From contig JBAOIG010000003.1 in the NCBI GenBank assembly GCA_037045155.1, forward strand, positions 1 to 64,000: a stretch of DNA of 64,000 nt, given 5' to 3'. This DNA is from Thermomicrobiales bacterium. Lineage in GTDB: Bacteria; Chloroflexota; Chloroflexia; Thermomicrobiales; CFX8. Both the position numbers and the translations under genes were made by a program. Position 1 is the first letter of the stretch, and each line of letters opens with the position of its first letter. Shown piece after piece: positions 9,453-19,212 of the stretch. The notes under the pieces were generated by a model. That model saw only the letters and a program-made list of their open reading frames with translations, made no database searches and had not been told where the DNA came from.

Positions 9453-11053
9453 ATGAGCGCCCCCGTGCGTGAGGGCGAGGTCCTCGCCGGCAAGTACCGC
9501 GTCGAGCGCGTGCTCGGCGCGGGCGGCATGGGCGTCGTCGTCGCGGCGACCCACCTCGCAGCTCGACCAGCGCGTCGCGCTCAAGTTCCTGCTCGCCGAG
9601 GCGCTGGCAGAACGCCGGAGACGCGTCGAGCGCTTCCTGCGCGAGGCGCGCGCCGCCGCGCAGCATCAAGAGCGAGCACGTCGCGCGCGTCCTCGACGTC
9701 GGCGACGCTCGACGACGGGCGCGCCGTACATGGTGATGGAGTACCTCGAGGGCGCACGACCTCGCGGACGTCGCTCGAGCGCGCGCGGCGCGCTGCCCGT
9801 CGAGCGACGCCGTCGACTACGTGCTGCAGGCGCTGCGAGGCGCGTCGCCGAGGCGCACGCGCGCGGGCATCGTGCACCGCGATCTCAAGCCGGCGAACCT
9901 CTTCCTCGCGCGCCGCGCCGACGGCGCGCCGCTGCGTCAAGGTGCTCGACTTCGGCATCTCGAAGATCGCTCGGCCAGCGTCGAGCCGAGCGCCGACTCA
10001 CGCAGACGACGCTCGATCGCTCGGCTCGCCGCACTACATGTCGCCCGAGCAGATGCGCTCGCTCGCAGGACGTCGACGCGCGCACCGACATCTGGGCGCT
10101 CGGGACGATCCTCTACGAGCTCCTCACGGCGCGCCGTCGCCTTCCCCGCGCGACTCGATGCCGCGAGATCGTGCCGCGCCATCCTCCACGATCCGATCCC
10201 GAGCCGCTACGGCATGGCCGCGCCGCGATGTGCCCGAGGCCCTCGAGCGCGCGGTGCACCCAGGCGCCTCGAGAAGGACACCGAAGGACGCGCTTCGCCA
10301 ATCCGTCGCGCGAGCTCGCGCACGCGCTCGCCCCGTTCGTCGCCCGACGCCGAGGGGCACGCCTCTGCCGACTCGGTCGCGCGCCTCTCCGGCACCGCCG
10401 CTCACGCGGCCACCTTTCGTCCGCCCGCCAGCAGCGCCGATGGGATGGAGAGCGCCGCGTGTCGGTGCGGCGACGCTGCTCTCTTCGTCAGAGGCTTCCT
10501 CAGAGGCTTCGTCCGCGCCTTCGTCGGGGCCTTACTCGTCGCCGTCGTCGACGGAGCCGTCGGCGGAGGCTCGCGCCGGGCGCCGGCAAGGCGACGGCAT
10601 GGTCCGCTGGCCACGCGTACGGGCCCGAAGACGGCGGTGGCCCAGTCGATGGACGCGCGCGCCGAGCGCCCGTCGTCGCATCGGCGCCGCGCTCTCGGGC
10701 CGTTGATCGCCGTCCTCGGGGTCCTCGGCGGCGGCGCCCTCGCGTTCACGCTCGCGCGGAGCACGCCGCCCACGACGGCGGGCGCGCCGGTTTCCCGGCG
10801 GAGAACGGGCCGGCGTCGGCTTCGCCGGAGGCCCCGGTGCCGTCCCCGTCCTTGCCGCACCACCCGCGTCGGCGTCGGCGTCCGTCGTGACGACCCCTTC
10901 GCCGAGCGCCGCCGTCGCGCTTTCTTCTGCGTCGCCGTCGCCCTCTTCGTCTACGCCGGCCCCCGTGCGCGTCGGCACCGCGGCACCGCCTGCACGAACA
11001 GAAACGCGAACGGAACCCAAGAAGCCGCCGGCACCACCGGCTGCCTCGAGTGA
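9453..11053 (+). CDS. Hanks-type serine/threonine protein kinase (many frameshifts)
   Basis: The N-terminus (ATG at 9453) has the glycine loop GKYRVERVLGAGGMGVVV. Kinase subdomains follow in alternating frames: VALKFLLAEAL (VAIK lysine), YMVMEYLEG (hinge), HRDLKPANLFLA (catalytic loop), KVLDFGISKIA (DFG), GSPHYMSPEQM (activation/P+1 loop) and DARTDIWALGTILYELL. Beyond about 10,300 there is a long Ala/Pro/Ser-rich tail with a probable membrane helix near 10,700-10,760. At least six frame changes are needed. The kinase probably phosphorylates Ser/Thr of cytoplasmic or membrane targets; in myxobacteria such kinases are numerous. The end near 11,053 is uncertain; the downstream PEGA-protein gene starts 30 bases later. 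Confidence 0.85.
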
Positions 11054-11082
11054 CAAAGGTCGCCTCTTTATGGAGCTGGAAA

Positions 11083-12170
11083 ATGAGCACGCGCATCGGG
11101 TCTTCGCGTTTCGTCACCGCCGCGCCGCGCGGGTGCTTGGTCGTTGCCCTCGCCGCGGCCACACTTCTCGGCGCAGCGCCCTCTGAGGCGCAACGTCGAC
11201 GTCGCCCTCGGCCCGTCGCACCGACCGCACCCGTGCCCGTCGTCGCTCCGGTCGCGCCAGTGGCGCCCCAGCGGCCGAGCCTTGGCCGAATCCCTCAGCG
11301 GCGATGCGCGCGCCGACTACGACTCGGGGCGCGAGCTGTTCCGCGACGGCGATTTCGCCCGGTGCCCTCGTGAAGTTCGAGAGCGCGCACAAGAAGTCCG
11401 CCGACGCGCGCCTCCTCTGGAACATGGCTGCTTGTGAGAAGAACCTGCGCCACTACGCCAAGGTGCTCGAGCTCGTGCGCCGGTACCTCGCCGAGGGCGG
11501 CGACAAGCTCGACGACAAGGATCGCGCGGAGGCCACCGACCTCCTTCGCACCGTCGAGCCGCTCACCACCAAGCTTCGCGTCAACGTCAACGTGCCCGGG
11601 GCCGAGGTCGCCATTGACGACGTCGTCGTCGGCACCGTCGCCCATGACTCGACGGAGCCCGTGATCGTCGACATCGGCATGCGTCGCGTGCGCGTTCGCA
11701 AAGACGACCACAAGGAGTTCACGACGCAGATGCCCGTGGGCGGGAGCGCGGAGGTCGCCCTCGTCGCCTCGCTCGTGCCGATCGTGCACGAAGGAAAGTT
11801 GTCGGTCACGGCCAAGGACGGGCAATCGATCTACGTCGACGGAAAACTCGTCGGCACGGGCCGCTGGGACGGCGTCGTCAAGAGCGGCGGTCACCAGATT
11901 CGCGTCATCGCTCCGGGCATGAGGCCGTTTCAGTCAGGAGAAATCGTGGTGCAAGACGAGCAGGCCCGGACCGTTCCGGTGACCCTCGAGAAGGAGCCGG
12001 AAGCGCCCTCGAAGGTTCCCGCCTGGGTTTGGATCGGCGGCGGCGTGCTCCTCGCGGCCGGTGCCACCGTGGGCGCCGTCGTCATCTTTCGCCCCGAGGA
12101 TCGCACCGAGCCGGCTCCCGTCGGAAACCTCGCGCCGGGCAACGTGCAGGCGTCGGTTCGCTTCCGCTAG
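11083..12170 (+). CDS. PEGA-domain exported protein, tail-anchored (two frameshifts near the start)
   Basis: The ATG at 11083 gives a signal sequence (CLVVALAAATLLGAAPSEAQ) and a Pro/Val linker. Frame changes near 11,275 and 11,360 reconnect to a TPR-like helical unit (ADYDSGRELFRDGDFAGALVKF and WNMAACEKNLRHYAK). Two PEGA-type beta repeats follow (AEVAIDDVVVGT and QSIYVDGKLVGTG). A hydrophobic segment near residues 320-340 (WVWIGGGVLLAAGATVGAVV) precedes the stop. PEGA proteins following a Ser/Thr kinase are a common myxobacterial arrangement. They are usually predicted to be envelope proteins whose function is not known. Confidence 0.75.
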
Positions 12171-12198
12171 GCCGGCGTCAAGCCGACCGACGGGCCCG

Positions 12199-12812
12199 TC
12201 AGCTCGAGCTCGCGAGCCGCGGTCGGAGAATCTCGCGGAGGTAGCTCGCCGACGACGGCGCGTGGCACGACGCGCATGCGCCGTCGAAGCCGACGTCGTC
12301 GCAGCTCCGGCAGACCGTGAGCGCCTCGTAGGGCGTGGCGTCGACGAGGTAGTCGACGAGGAAGAGCGAAAGGACGCGCGCGGCGAGGCGCATCTTGGGC
12401 TGATCGACGGGCAGCCACACGAGCTCCCCGGCATGACGCGCTGGCTCGAGATGACCGTCGCGCATGGCGAGCGTCACTGCGTTCCATTCGCCCTCCGAGA
12501 GCTCAACCAACGCGTCGACGACGACGCGCCGGGTCGACGCGAGGAGCTCGGCGATGGAGCGCTCGCTCATGGGCGCGGCCTCGTGGCGTGATTCGCTCGC
12601 GCCGTCGTCCGCCGCCTCGGCTTCGGCGCTGACGTTCGCAAGGGCGCGATACGGACCGCATAGCCACTCCGCCAAGTCGCGCTCCAGCCGTCGCGGGCCC
12701 CGTCGAGGAACGCAAGCCCCGTCTCGCGACAGGCCTCGGCAAACGTCGAGGGGGTTTCTTCCGCGCGGTCCAACGGCTCCACCTCGATGGATTCTGCAAA
12801 GTTGGTGCTCAC
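12199..12812 (-). CDS. Hypothetical protein with C-terminal CxxC-x7-CxxC zinc-ribbon-like motif (frameshift)
   Basis: The C-terminal frame reads IAELLASTRRVVVDALVELS, EWNAVTLAMRDGHLEP, RVLSLFLVDYLVD and ends with CRSCDDVGFDGACASCHAP, two CxxC pairs that could bind zinc or iron. Upstream of a frameshift near 12,680 the chain continues as VSTNFAESIEVEPL and ETGLAFLDGARDGW. The GTG at 12812 is a plausible start; an ATG at 12956 in the same frame is the alternative. I do not recognise the family. Confidence 0.4.
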
Positions 12813-13045
12813 GCCTGCGGGCGTCGTTTGGAACGGCCCGGGACGCCCTCGGTGTCCATTTCCGCTCAGGGTGCCGCTCTCGAGGCTCTCGTCGGCGACC
12901 GATGGACCCGCGGAGATCCGCCGGGCCGTTGCGCGAAAATTACACTCGCTGGGCACCGTCGACAGGTGCCACGTCGGGATCCGTCGGGCCGACTTTTCTG
13001 TCAGACCCTTTCGCGGTCTGAGAGCCCTCAGCGGTGAGAGGCCCT

Positions 13046-13986
13046 TCAGAAGGTTCCGACGGCGGCGGCGCCGGCGCCCATCGGAACGAACGCGATCGAC
13101 GGAACGTTCGCTTGCCGAGCCGGCCTGTTCTTGGGTGTCGCGCTCGCCGGGCCGACGCTCACGGTGCGCGGCGGCAGCCAGAGGCGACGAGCAAGGCGCC
13201 GAAGGTCTGCATGGCGCCGCTCGTGATGAGCGCGCCGCGCGTGGCCGTCTCTTCGATGCACGGATCGACAGGAATCAACTCGGAGCCGGGCGGCGGGGTG
13301 CAGTTGGGGCGCTTCGCAAAAGCCATGAACGGCCCCGCGACGGGGATCAGAAGCTCGCGATCGGCGCTGCGCTTGGAGGCGGCGCCGAAATACGCCGTCG
13401 GCGCGTAGGCCAGGAGCAAGACCGTCGCGCCGCCGATGAGGAGGCCCGTGGGCCTCGACACCTCCGAAGCGGCGACGCCGTCGGCGGAAGGGCGCGTCCT
13501 TACCGGCTCGATGTCCTGCCGTGGCGCGCTCTCGACCTCGATGCGATCGTGCGACAGGAGCTCGAGGGTGGCGTCGGGCCCCGTCGTCACGCCGCGCACC
13601 GAATCGCCGGAGCGCGACATCGCCGCCGTGCCGGGTCGAAAGACGACGCGCCTGCCGTCGGTGTGCCGCACGGCGATGACTTGGCCCGCCGCGTCTTGTT
13701 CGATCACGGCGCCGAACTCGACGGGCTCGCTCGCGACGAGGGTGATCTCGCCGCGATCAACCCGCGCGCCCTCCGGCAGGGGGATTCGCTTGGTCGAGCG
13801 AATGATCGCGAGCGGCCGAAGCGCGTCGCGGCGGGCCTCGGCCGGCGACACCGTGTGCGTCGCGACCACTTGGCCGCCACAAGCGGGGAGGCCGCCCATC
13901 GTCGCCACCAAGAGCGCCGTGCCAAGAAGACGCCCGACGCCGTGCCCACGAGGAGATGCACCACGGAACCACGGAAGGCACTCCAT
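13046..13986 (-). CDS. Putative lipoprotein with internal membrane segments, unknown function (frameshift)
   Basis: From 13986 the N-terminus leads to LLGTALLVATMGGLPACGG, a lipoprotein signal with a plausible lipobox. A domain with IRSTKRIPLPEGARVDRGEITLV and GVTTGPDATLELLSHDRIEV resembles an FHA- or PQQ-like beta region only loosely. Two hydrophobic segments follow (GLLIGGATVLLLAYAPTAYFG and PVAGPFMAFAKR). The last 40 residues need a frame change near 13,175. Similar proteins with a PVAGPF motif and a short Cys pair are frequent in myxobacterial genomes; their function is unknown. Confidence 0.5.
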
Positions 13987-14140
13987 ACCCTTGCGAACGG
14001 CCGCATGCGCGAGCCCTTAAAGGGCTCGGCCATCTTCAGCGTTGTTGTCAGCGCCGAGCCGCCCTCGGCTACGCTCGTGCGTCCCGGTGCGCGCCGATTT
14101 CGAGAGCGCGCCGGCGCCCACAACCGGGCCAGAGGTCTCA

Positions 14141-15614
14141 TGCGTCACGTCACGGTCTTGCTCTCGGCGGTCTTCGGCCTCGTGACCACCGTGGCGGCTT
14201 GCGGCTCCGAGTCGGCGGCGACCTTCGGCTCTGCTCGAGGCCGAATCATCGGTGGGCAGCTCGACGCGACGCACCTGGCGGTCGTCGCTGTGATGCTCGA
14301 CGCTGGCGTCTGCACCGGCACCATCGTTCGCACCGACCCGGTCACCGGCGTCGGGTGGGTGCTGACGGCCGCCCACTGCGTCGACGGAAAGAAGGCCGCG
14401 TACGTACGCATGGTGGACGACTACACCCTGGGCCAGAACGAGCCCCAGCCGTACCTGCGCGCGACGGACTTTGTCGTCTCGGAGACCGTGAGGCACCCCG
14501 GTTACGTCGCCCTCACGGGCACGACGCCGCCGCAGAATGACTTCGCCGTTTTGCGCATCCTCGGCGTCGACGCCTCGACGCCGGTGATTCCGATCTTGCC
14601 CGCGAACTTGGACGATCTGGCGATCGGCAAGTCCGTCGTCGAGGTTGGGTACGGCAAGATCAGCGGCGTCGTCGACGCTGGCGACAACTCCAAGCGCCGG
14701 AGCGTCACCACGACGCGTCACCAAGGTGTCGGCGACGGAGCTCGAAACCAGCTACGCCATCGGCAGCACGTGCCAGGGCGACAGCGGCGGCCCGTCGCTC
14801 TACGTCTCCGGCGGCAAGGAGTACGTCGCCGGCGTCACGTCGTATTCGGACTCGGAGTGCAAGGTGTACGCGGTCGCGGAGCGCGTGTCGTCGGCGCTCG
14901 CGTGGATCGACGGCGAGGTGAACAAGGCGCCGGCGCTGAGCGGCTGCAATCTGGTGCCGCGAGGTCTCCACGGTCGGCTCGCACGCGTGTCACGCGGCCT
15001 ACGAGCGCTGCAACAGCGACGCCGCATGCGCCGCGCTCCGCGACTGTCGTAGCCACGTGCAGCACGCGGCGGCCTGCTTCGCGACGTGTGAGTCGCGAGC
15101 ACCCGCTCGCCGTCGGGGCCGCTCCTCGCGTGGGCCAACTGCGCGTGCCTCGGCGAGTGCAAGAGCAAGTGCGGCAGCGTGTCGGCGTGCGGCAATGTCC
15201 CCAAGTGCAGCGTCGACGTCGGTGTCACCGCGTGCGGCAAGTGCCAGGAGGCGAGCTGCTGCAGCGAGGTGACGACGGCGGCGCACGAGCCCGTGGGCAA
15301 CCGGTGCCTCGCCACCAAGGGGACGTTCGCCGGGTGCGCGTCCAACGCGGCCTACAAGGCGGTGGAGGCGTGTCGCGCCTCGAGGTGCGCCGCCGACTGC
15401 GGCCTCGCGCCGCCGTCGCCGTCCGCGCCTCCGCTCGCCGAGGCGCCACCGGCAGGCGACGCGGGCTCGGCGCCTCCCGCGCCCGCGGCGGCACCGCCGG
15501 CCGAGGACTCAGGCTGCGCGGTCGTCGGGAGGGTCGTCCTCCGCCCCGACGTCGTCGGCCTCGTGGGTGGCCATGGCGCTCCTCGCGTGGGCGCGGCGCC
15601 GCCGCGTCCCCTGA
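14141..15614 (+). CDS. Trypsin-like serine protease with Cys-rich tail and MYXO-CTERM-type anchor (frameshifts)
   Basis: The signal peptide ends at a lipobox-like VAACG. The S1 peptidase fold is clear: RIIGGQ start of the mature chain, TAAHC (His), QNDFAVLRIL (Asp) and, after a frameshift near 14,700, CQGDSGGPSL (Ser). A Cys-rich region with repeated CxxC-type spacing follows, then a Pro/Ala linker. Correcting a shift near 15,530 gives DSGCAV followed by a hydrophobic helix (WVAMALLAWA) and RRRR, stopping at 15612-15614. That Cys-hydrophobic-Arg tail is the MYXO-CTERM pattern of surface-anchored or sorted proteins. Other breaks lie near 14,960 and 15,110. The tail is diagnostic for Myxococcota. 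Confidence 0.8.
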
Positions 15615-15659
15615 GCGAAGCCGTGTGCTGACCCGCCGCGCCGCGCTATCATCCAGCGA

Positions 15660-17050
15660 TGCGCCGCACTTCCTTTCTCGGTCTCAGCGTCCATGGTCGT
15701 CGCCGTCGGCACTTACGCCGCGTGCGTCGACGACGATCCGTCCAACCCGGGTTTCCAATTCGACGGCGGCGGTCTCGACGCCGCTTCGCCTGACGGCACG
15801 ACGCCGGAGACCGGCGTGCCGCCCGTCGGCATCGACGCCGGTGGCGCCGCCGACGCGGGCCCCGCCCCCGTGACCGTGCTGCTGACGCGAGCCGGTGCGC
15901 CCGCGAGCGGCGTGACGGTGGTCTTCCACGACGCGAGCGGCGCCGTGCATCGATACACGCACCACCGACGCCAGCGGCCAAGCCGCGATGGTCGTGCCCG
16001 CCGGCTCGCAAGTCACCGCGGTCTTCGGCACGGTCACCAACCCGGAGCTCGTCACCATCGCTGGCGTCGAGCCAGGCGACGTGCTCCGCGCCGCTGAGCC
16101 GCTCGCGGCGGCCCAGCCGCCATTCCCCTCGATTGACATCGAATCGGCACCGGCGTCGCCGCCCGCGGGGACCGCCTATTACCTGGCGCGCGTGGGCTCC
16201 TGCTCGAACAGCGTCAACGTCGTCGACGGCGGGCAGGCCGGCCCCATCAACGTGACCCTCGATCCTGGTTGCACGAACGGGTCCACCGTGTCGGTGGTCG
16301 TGGAGGCGAAGAGCGCCGGCTCCGCGACGCTGGGCTTCGCCTCGCTGGCGAGCGCGTCAATCGCCGACGCCGGTGTCGTGACGCCGATGCCCGTCGACGT
16401 TGGTGGCACGTGGGCCGACGCCGGAGCGCAGGCGCTGCAAGTCGTAGGCGCCGATCCAATCGCCTCCGGCAATGCGGTCTACTCCGAGATCATGAACAGC
16501 GGAGCCATCTCTTCGTTCACGAACGTCGTCGGCAACGCAGACGGCGGGCCGCTGCAGCTCTCCTTCGAGGTGCATCCAGGCGTCGCGGCGAACGGTCAAT
16601 ATGAAGTTAATTATCGGGAGGACCTCTCAAGCGGCGTCGCCTTTCGCGCCATCGCCGGGCGCAGCGCCAGCGGGGAAATCCGAGCATCGACGTCGCGCAG
16701 ATGATGCCGGCGCTAACGGCGGCGGACGTCGACGCCGGTGTCCCGGCTCGTCCCGCCGTCACTTGGGCTTCGGCACCACCGTCACCGCCGACGGCCTCTT
16801 CGTCCGCGTGCGCTGGTGGGAGTCGCCGACCGACGGCGGAGCGTACGTCTCGGGGCGCTGGACCATGGTCGTCCCCCCGCAGACCCAGGTAATCCAAGCC
16901 CCGCAATTGCCCGCCGCGCTGGCCGCCTACGCGCCGAGCGCCACATCGTCCGTTTACCAGACGCCGACGCTCGTGTTCGTCGACTCGAGCCTCTTGCCCG
17001 GCTACCGCGAGCTCCGGCAGGTCTCTGCCTCCGTCGGGCCGTCGCAAAAC
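15660..17050 (+). CDS. Lipoprotein with carboxypeptidase-regulatory-like N-terminal region (frameshifted, truncated at the junction)
   Basis: ATG at 15660, then, after a shift near 15,690, a signal sequence with MVVAVGTYAAC, the lipobox of a lipoprotein. A linker rich in Asp, Gly and Ala precedes a beta region (VTVLLTRAGAPASGVTVVFHDASG), which resembles the start of a carboxypeptidase-regulatory fold, continuing after a shift near 15,955 (TTDASGQAAMVVPAGSQVTAV). The rest is beta-rich, without a recognised family: TVSVVVEAKSAGSATLGFASL, QLSFEVHPGV, VRVRWWESPTDGGAY. Shifts also lie near 16,690 and 16,770. No stop is reached before the sequence changes character at 17,040-17,090, so the C-terminus is missing. 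Confidence 0.5.
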
Positions 17051-17090
17051 ATGTACGAGGATCGACCGGGCGGTGGCCTCGTCCGCCTGA
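17040..17090. other. Probable chimeric junction between a Myxococcota and a Chloroflexota sequence
   Basis: Left of here a myxobacterial lipoprotein runs without a stop. Right of here the same frame turns into the HAD motif of an FkbH-like protein. Gene style, intergenic repeats, base composition and indel density all change at this point. The exact base cannot be fixed by eye; an ATG at 17051 lies inside the interval. An assembly chimera is the simplest reading. Confidence 0.65.
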
Positions 17091-18174
17091 TCGCAGTCGA
17101 TTGCGACAACACACTCTGGGGTGGGGTTGTTGGCGAGGTCGGGCTGGGACGGAATCGAGCTCGGCGAGGATGGCCCCGGGCGCGCCTACCAGCTCTTCCA
17201 GCAGCAGCTGAAGCGGCTCAAGGAGCGGGGCATCCTGCTTGCGGTGGTCAGCCGCAACGAGGAGGCGGATGTCCTGGAGGTGTTCGAGCGCCACCCCGGC
17301 ATGGTGCTCCGGCCGGCCGACATCGCGACCTGGAGCGTCAACTGGCGCCACAAGTCGGAGAACCTGCGCTCGCTCGCCGAGGAGATGAACCTGGGGCTGG
17401 ACAGCTTTGTGTTTCTGGACGATGACCCGGCGGTGCCGGGCGGAAGTGGCAGCGCGCGCGCCGGAGGTCCACGTCGTCCCCTTGCCGAGCCGCGCGACGG
17501 GATACGCCGAGGCGCTCGCGCGGCTCTGGCTATTCGATGGCGCCCAGGCGACGGATGTGGACGCGGCGCGGACGCAAATGATGCAGGAGGAAGGACGACG
17601 CAAGCGCGAATCGACGGCAGCCGCCAGCATCGACGAGTTCCTCGCCGGGCTGGACCTGCGGGTCGAGATGCGACCGCCGGAGGACACTGAGTGGGCGCGT
17701 GTCGCTCAACTCACCCAGCGCACCAATCAGTTCAACCTGTCGTTGAAGCGTCGCACCGTCGAGGAAGTCCGGGCATTGGCCGGCGAGGAGGCGGTTCTTG
17801 TCTTGAAGGCGGCCGACCGGTTCGGAGATTACGGCCTCGTCGGGGTGGTATTCGTCCGGCCGCCGGACGCGGCCCGCTCGGCCGAAATTGACACGCTGCT
17901 GATGAGCTGTCGGGCACTCGGCCGGGGCGTCGAGGATGCGTTCCTCGCCGGCATGGCGGCGCTAGCCGCCGGCCAGGGAGCAACAACCCTGGTCGCGCCA
18001 TACGTCGAAGGAAAGCGCAACGCGATGGTGCTGGACTACCTGCGACGCAGTGGATTCACCGAGCAGGGCTCCGGAGCATGGACGCTCTCGATCGTCGATC
18101 CGCCCTCACTGCCGGCCCACGTCCAGTTCGATAGCCCCTTGCTCGTCACGACCGGCGCTCCCGGGGGCAACTGA
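17051..18174 (+). CDS. FkbH-like protein: HAD-superfamily phosphatase plus GNAT-type domain (two frameshifts)
   Basis: The HAD motif I is DCDNTLWGG near 17,098-17,124, followed by VVGE. After a frame change near 17,140 the chain reads WDGIELGEDGPGRAYQLFQ, then LAVVSRNEEADV (motif II region), HKSENLRSLAEE and FVFLDDDP (motif III). An extra base near 17,440 breaks the frame, restored as VRAEVAARAPEVHVVPLP. The C-terminal half (RVAQLTQRTNQFNLSLKRR and YVEGKRNAMVLDYLRRSGF) matches the acyltransferase-like part of FkbH. Characterised FkbH proteins load a phosphoglycerate-derived glyceryl unit onto an acyl carrier protein; no ACP gene is visible here. The two shifts lie close to the junction. Confidence 0.75.
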
Positions 18175-18187
18175 AAGGATCGTCTTG

Positions 18188-19156
18188 ATGGAGACAGTGT
18201 CTTGCCTGCTCTGCGGATACCCAGGGAGCACGGTGCGCGTGACTGGGTGGGATCGTATGTGCAATGTGCCGGGGGTGTACACGCTGGTCGAATGCGACCG
18301 ATGCGGCTTCCTCTACCTGTCGCCGCGCCCCGATGCGGAGGAGATCAAGCGTCACTATCCGGAGGAGTACCCGTTCTACGCATCGTTCTTCGACCAATCC
18401 TCCTACATCAAGTCGATCGGTGTCTATGAGCTGACCAAGCGCGCCCAGCAGGTGCTCGACGCGGTGAGTGGCGGGCATGACGTGCTCGATATCGGCTGTG
18501 CCGTCGGCGACTTCCTGTCGATGATGAGCTCGAAGGGCTGGAATGTGCGTGGGGTAGAACCCGACCCTGGCGCGGCTGCCTATGCCCGCAAGCGACACGG
18601 GATCGACGTGTTCAACGGCTATCTCGAAGAGGCTTCATTCGAACCCGAGTCATTCGACGCCGTGACAATGTGGGAGGTTCTTGAGCATACTCCCCAGCCC
18701 CTCGATACGCTGCGGCGCGCCTTCGATCTGCTCCGGCCCGGCGGCGCGATTGTCATGTCGGTGCCAAACCGGGACTCGCTCGAATCAAAGGTGTTTGGGA
18801 CATACTGGATTGGCAATGACTTCCCACGCCATTTCTCCGTGTTTTCGCCGAAGCACATGCGTGTGGCGCTGAGCTCGGCTGGATTCGTCGAGCCGCGAAT
18901 CATCAGCCAGCGTGGCCGTCTGGGGGCGATGCATAACGAGATCGCCTGCGGGCTTGGCAGCATCGACCTCTGGCTACACGCTGGAGACCGCGATCGCGGC
19001 GCAAGGCGCATCGCAGATCGCGTCCTGTTGCCGATTGTCACGAAGCCTGTGGGTGTCGTCCCCATCTTCATTGCGTCGTTGCCGATGTCGGTTGCGATCC
19101 GGAAGCTGAACCTCGGGTCGCAGATGATCGCCGTTGCCCACAAGCCAGCCGCCTGA
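18188..19156 (+). CDS. SAM-dependent methyltransferase with N-terminal zinc ribbon
   Basis: 322 residues; the ATG at 18188 follows AAAGGATCG. Four cysteines (C6, C9, C36, C39) form a zinc ribbon of the type found in methyltransferases of sugar and surface-polysaccharide clusters. Motif I is VLDIGCAVGDF (about 99-109), followed by the acidic VRGVEPDP strand, FDAVTMWEVLEHTPQP and LLRPGGAIVMSVPN. The gene begins 14 bases after the FkbH-like gene, suggesting one operon with it. The methyl acceptor is unknown; context suggests small-molecule or glycan tailoring. Confidence 0.8.
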   Translation: METVSCLLCGYPGSTVRVTGWDRMCNVPGVYTLVECDRCGFLYLSPRPDAEEIKRHYPEEYPFYASFFDQSSYIKSIGVYELTKRAQQVLDAVSGGHDVLDIGCAVGDFLSMMSSKGWNVRGVEPDPGAAAYARKRHGIDVFNGYLEEASFEPESFDAVTMWEVLEHTPQPLDTLRRAFDLLRPGGAIVMSVPNRDSLESKVFGTYWIGNDFPRHFSVFSPKHMRVALSSAGFVEPRIISQRGRLGAMHNEIACGLGSIDLWLHAGDRDRGARRIADRVLLPIVTKPVGVVPIFIASLPMSVAIRKLNLGSQMIAVAHKPAA

Positions 19157-19212
19157 TCTGCCTGGCCCGCGTACACTTCGCTGAATCCGCTTGGCGGAGA
19201 GAGGGGTAGCGT

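Noticed and set aside
9453..11053. Programmed frameshifting or recoding in the kinase gene
   Set aside because: Too many shifts in both directions, without slippery sites or stimulatory structures, and the same density occurs in all neighbours; sequencing error is simpler.
12787..15873. A 1028-codon open frame on the plus strand
   Set aside because: It runs across two minus-strand genes and the protease in a GC-rich frame without domains. It is a by-product of base composition, apart from its overlap with parts of the real protease frame.
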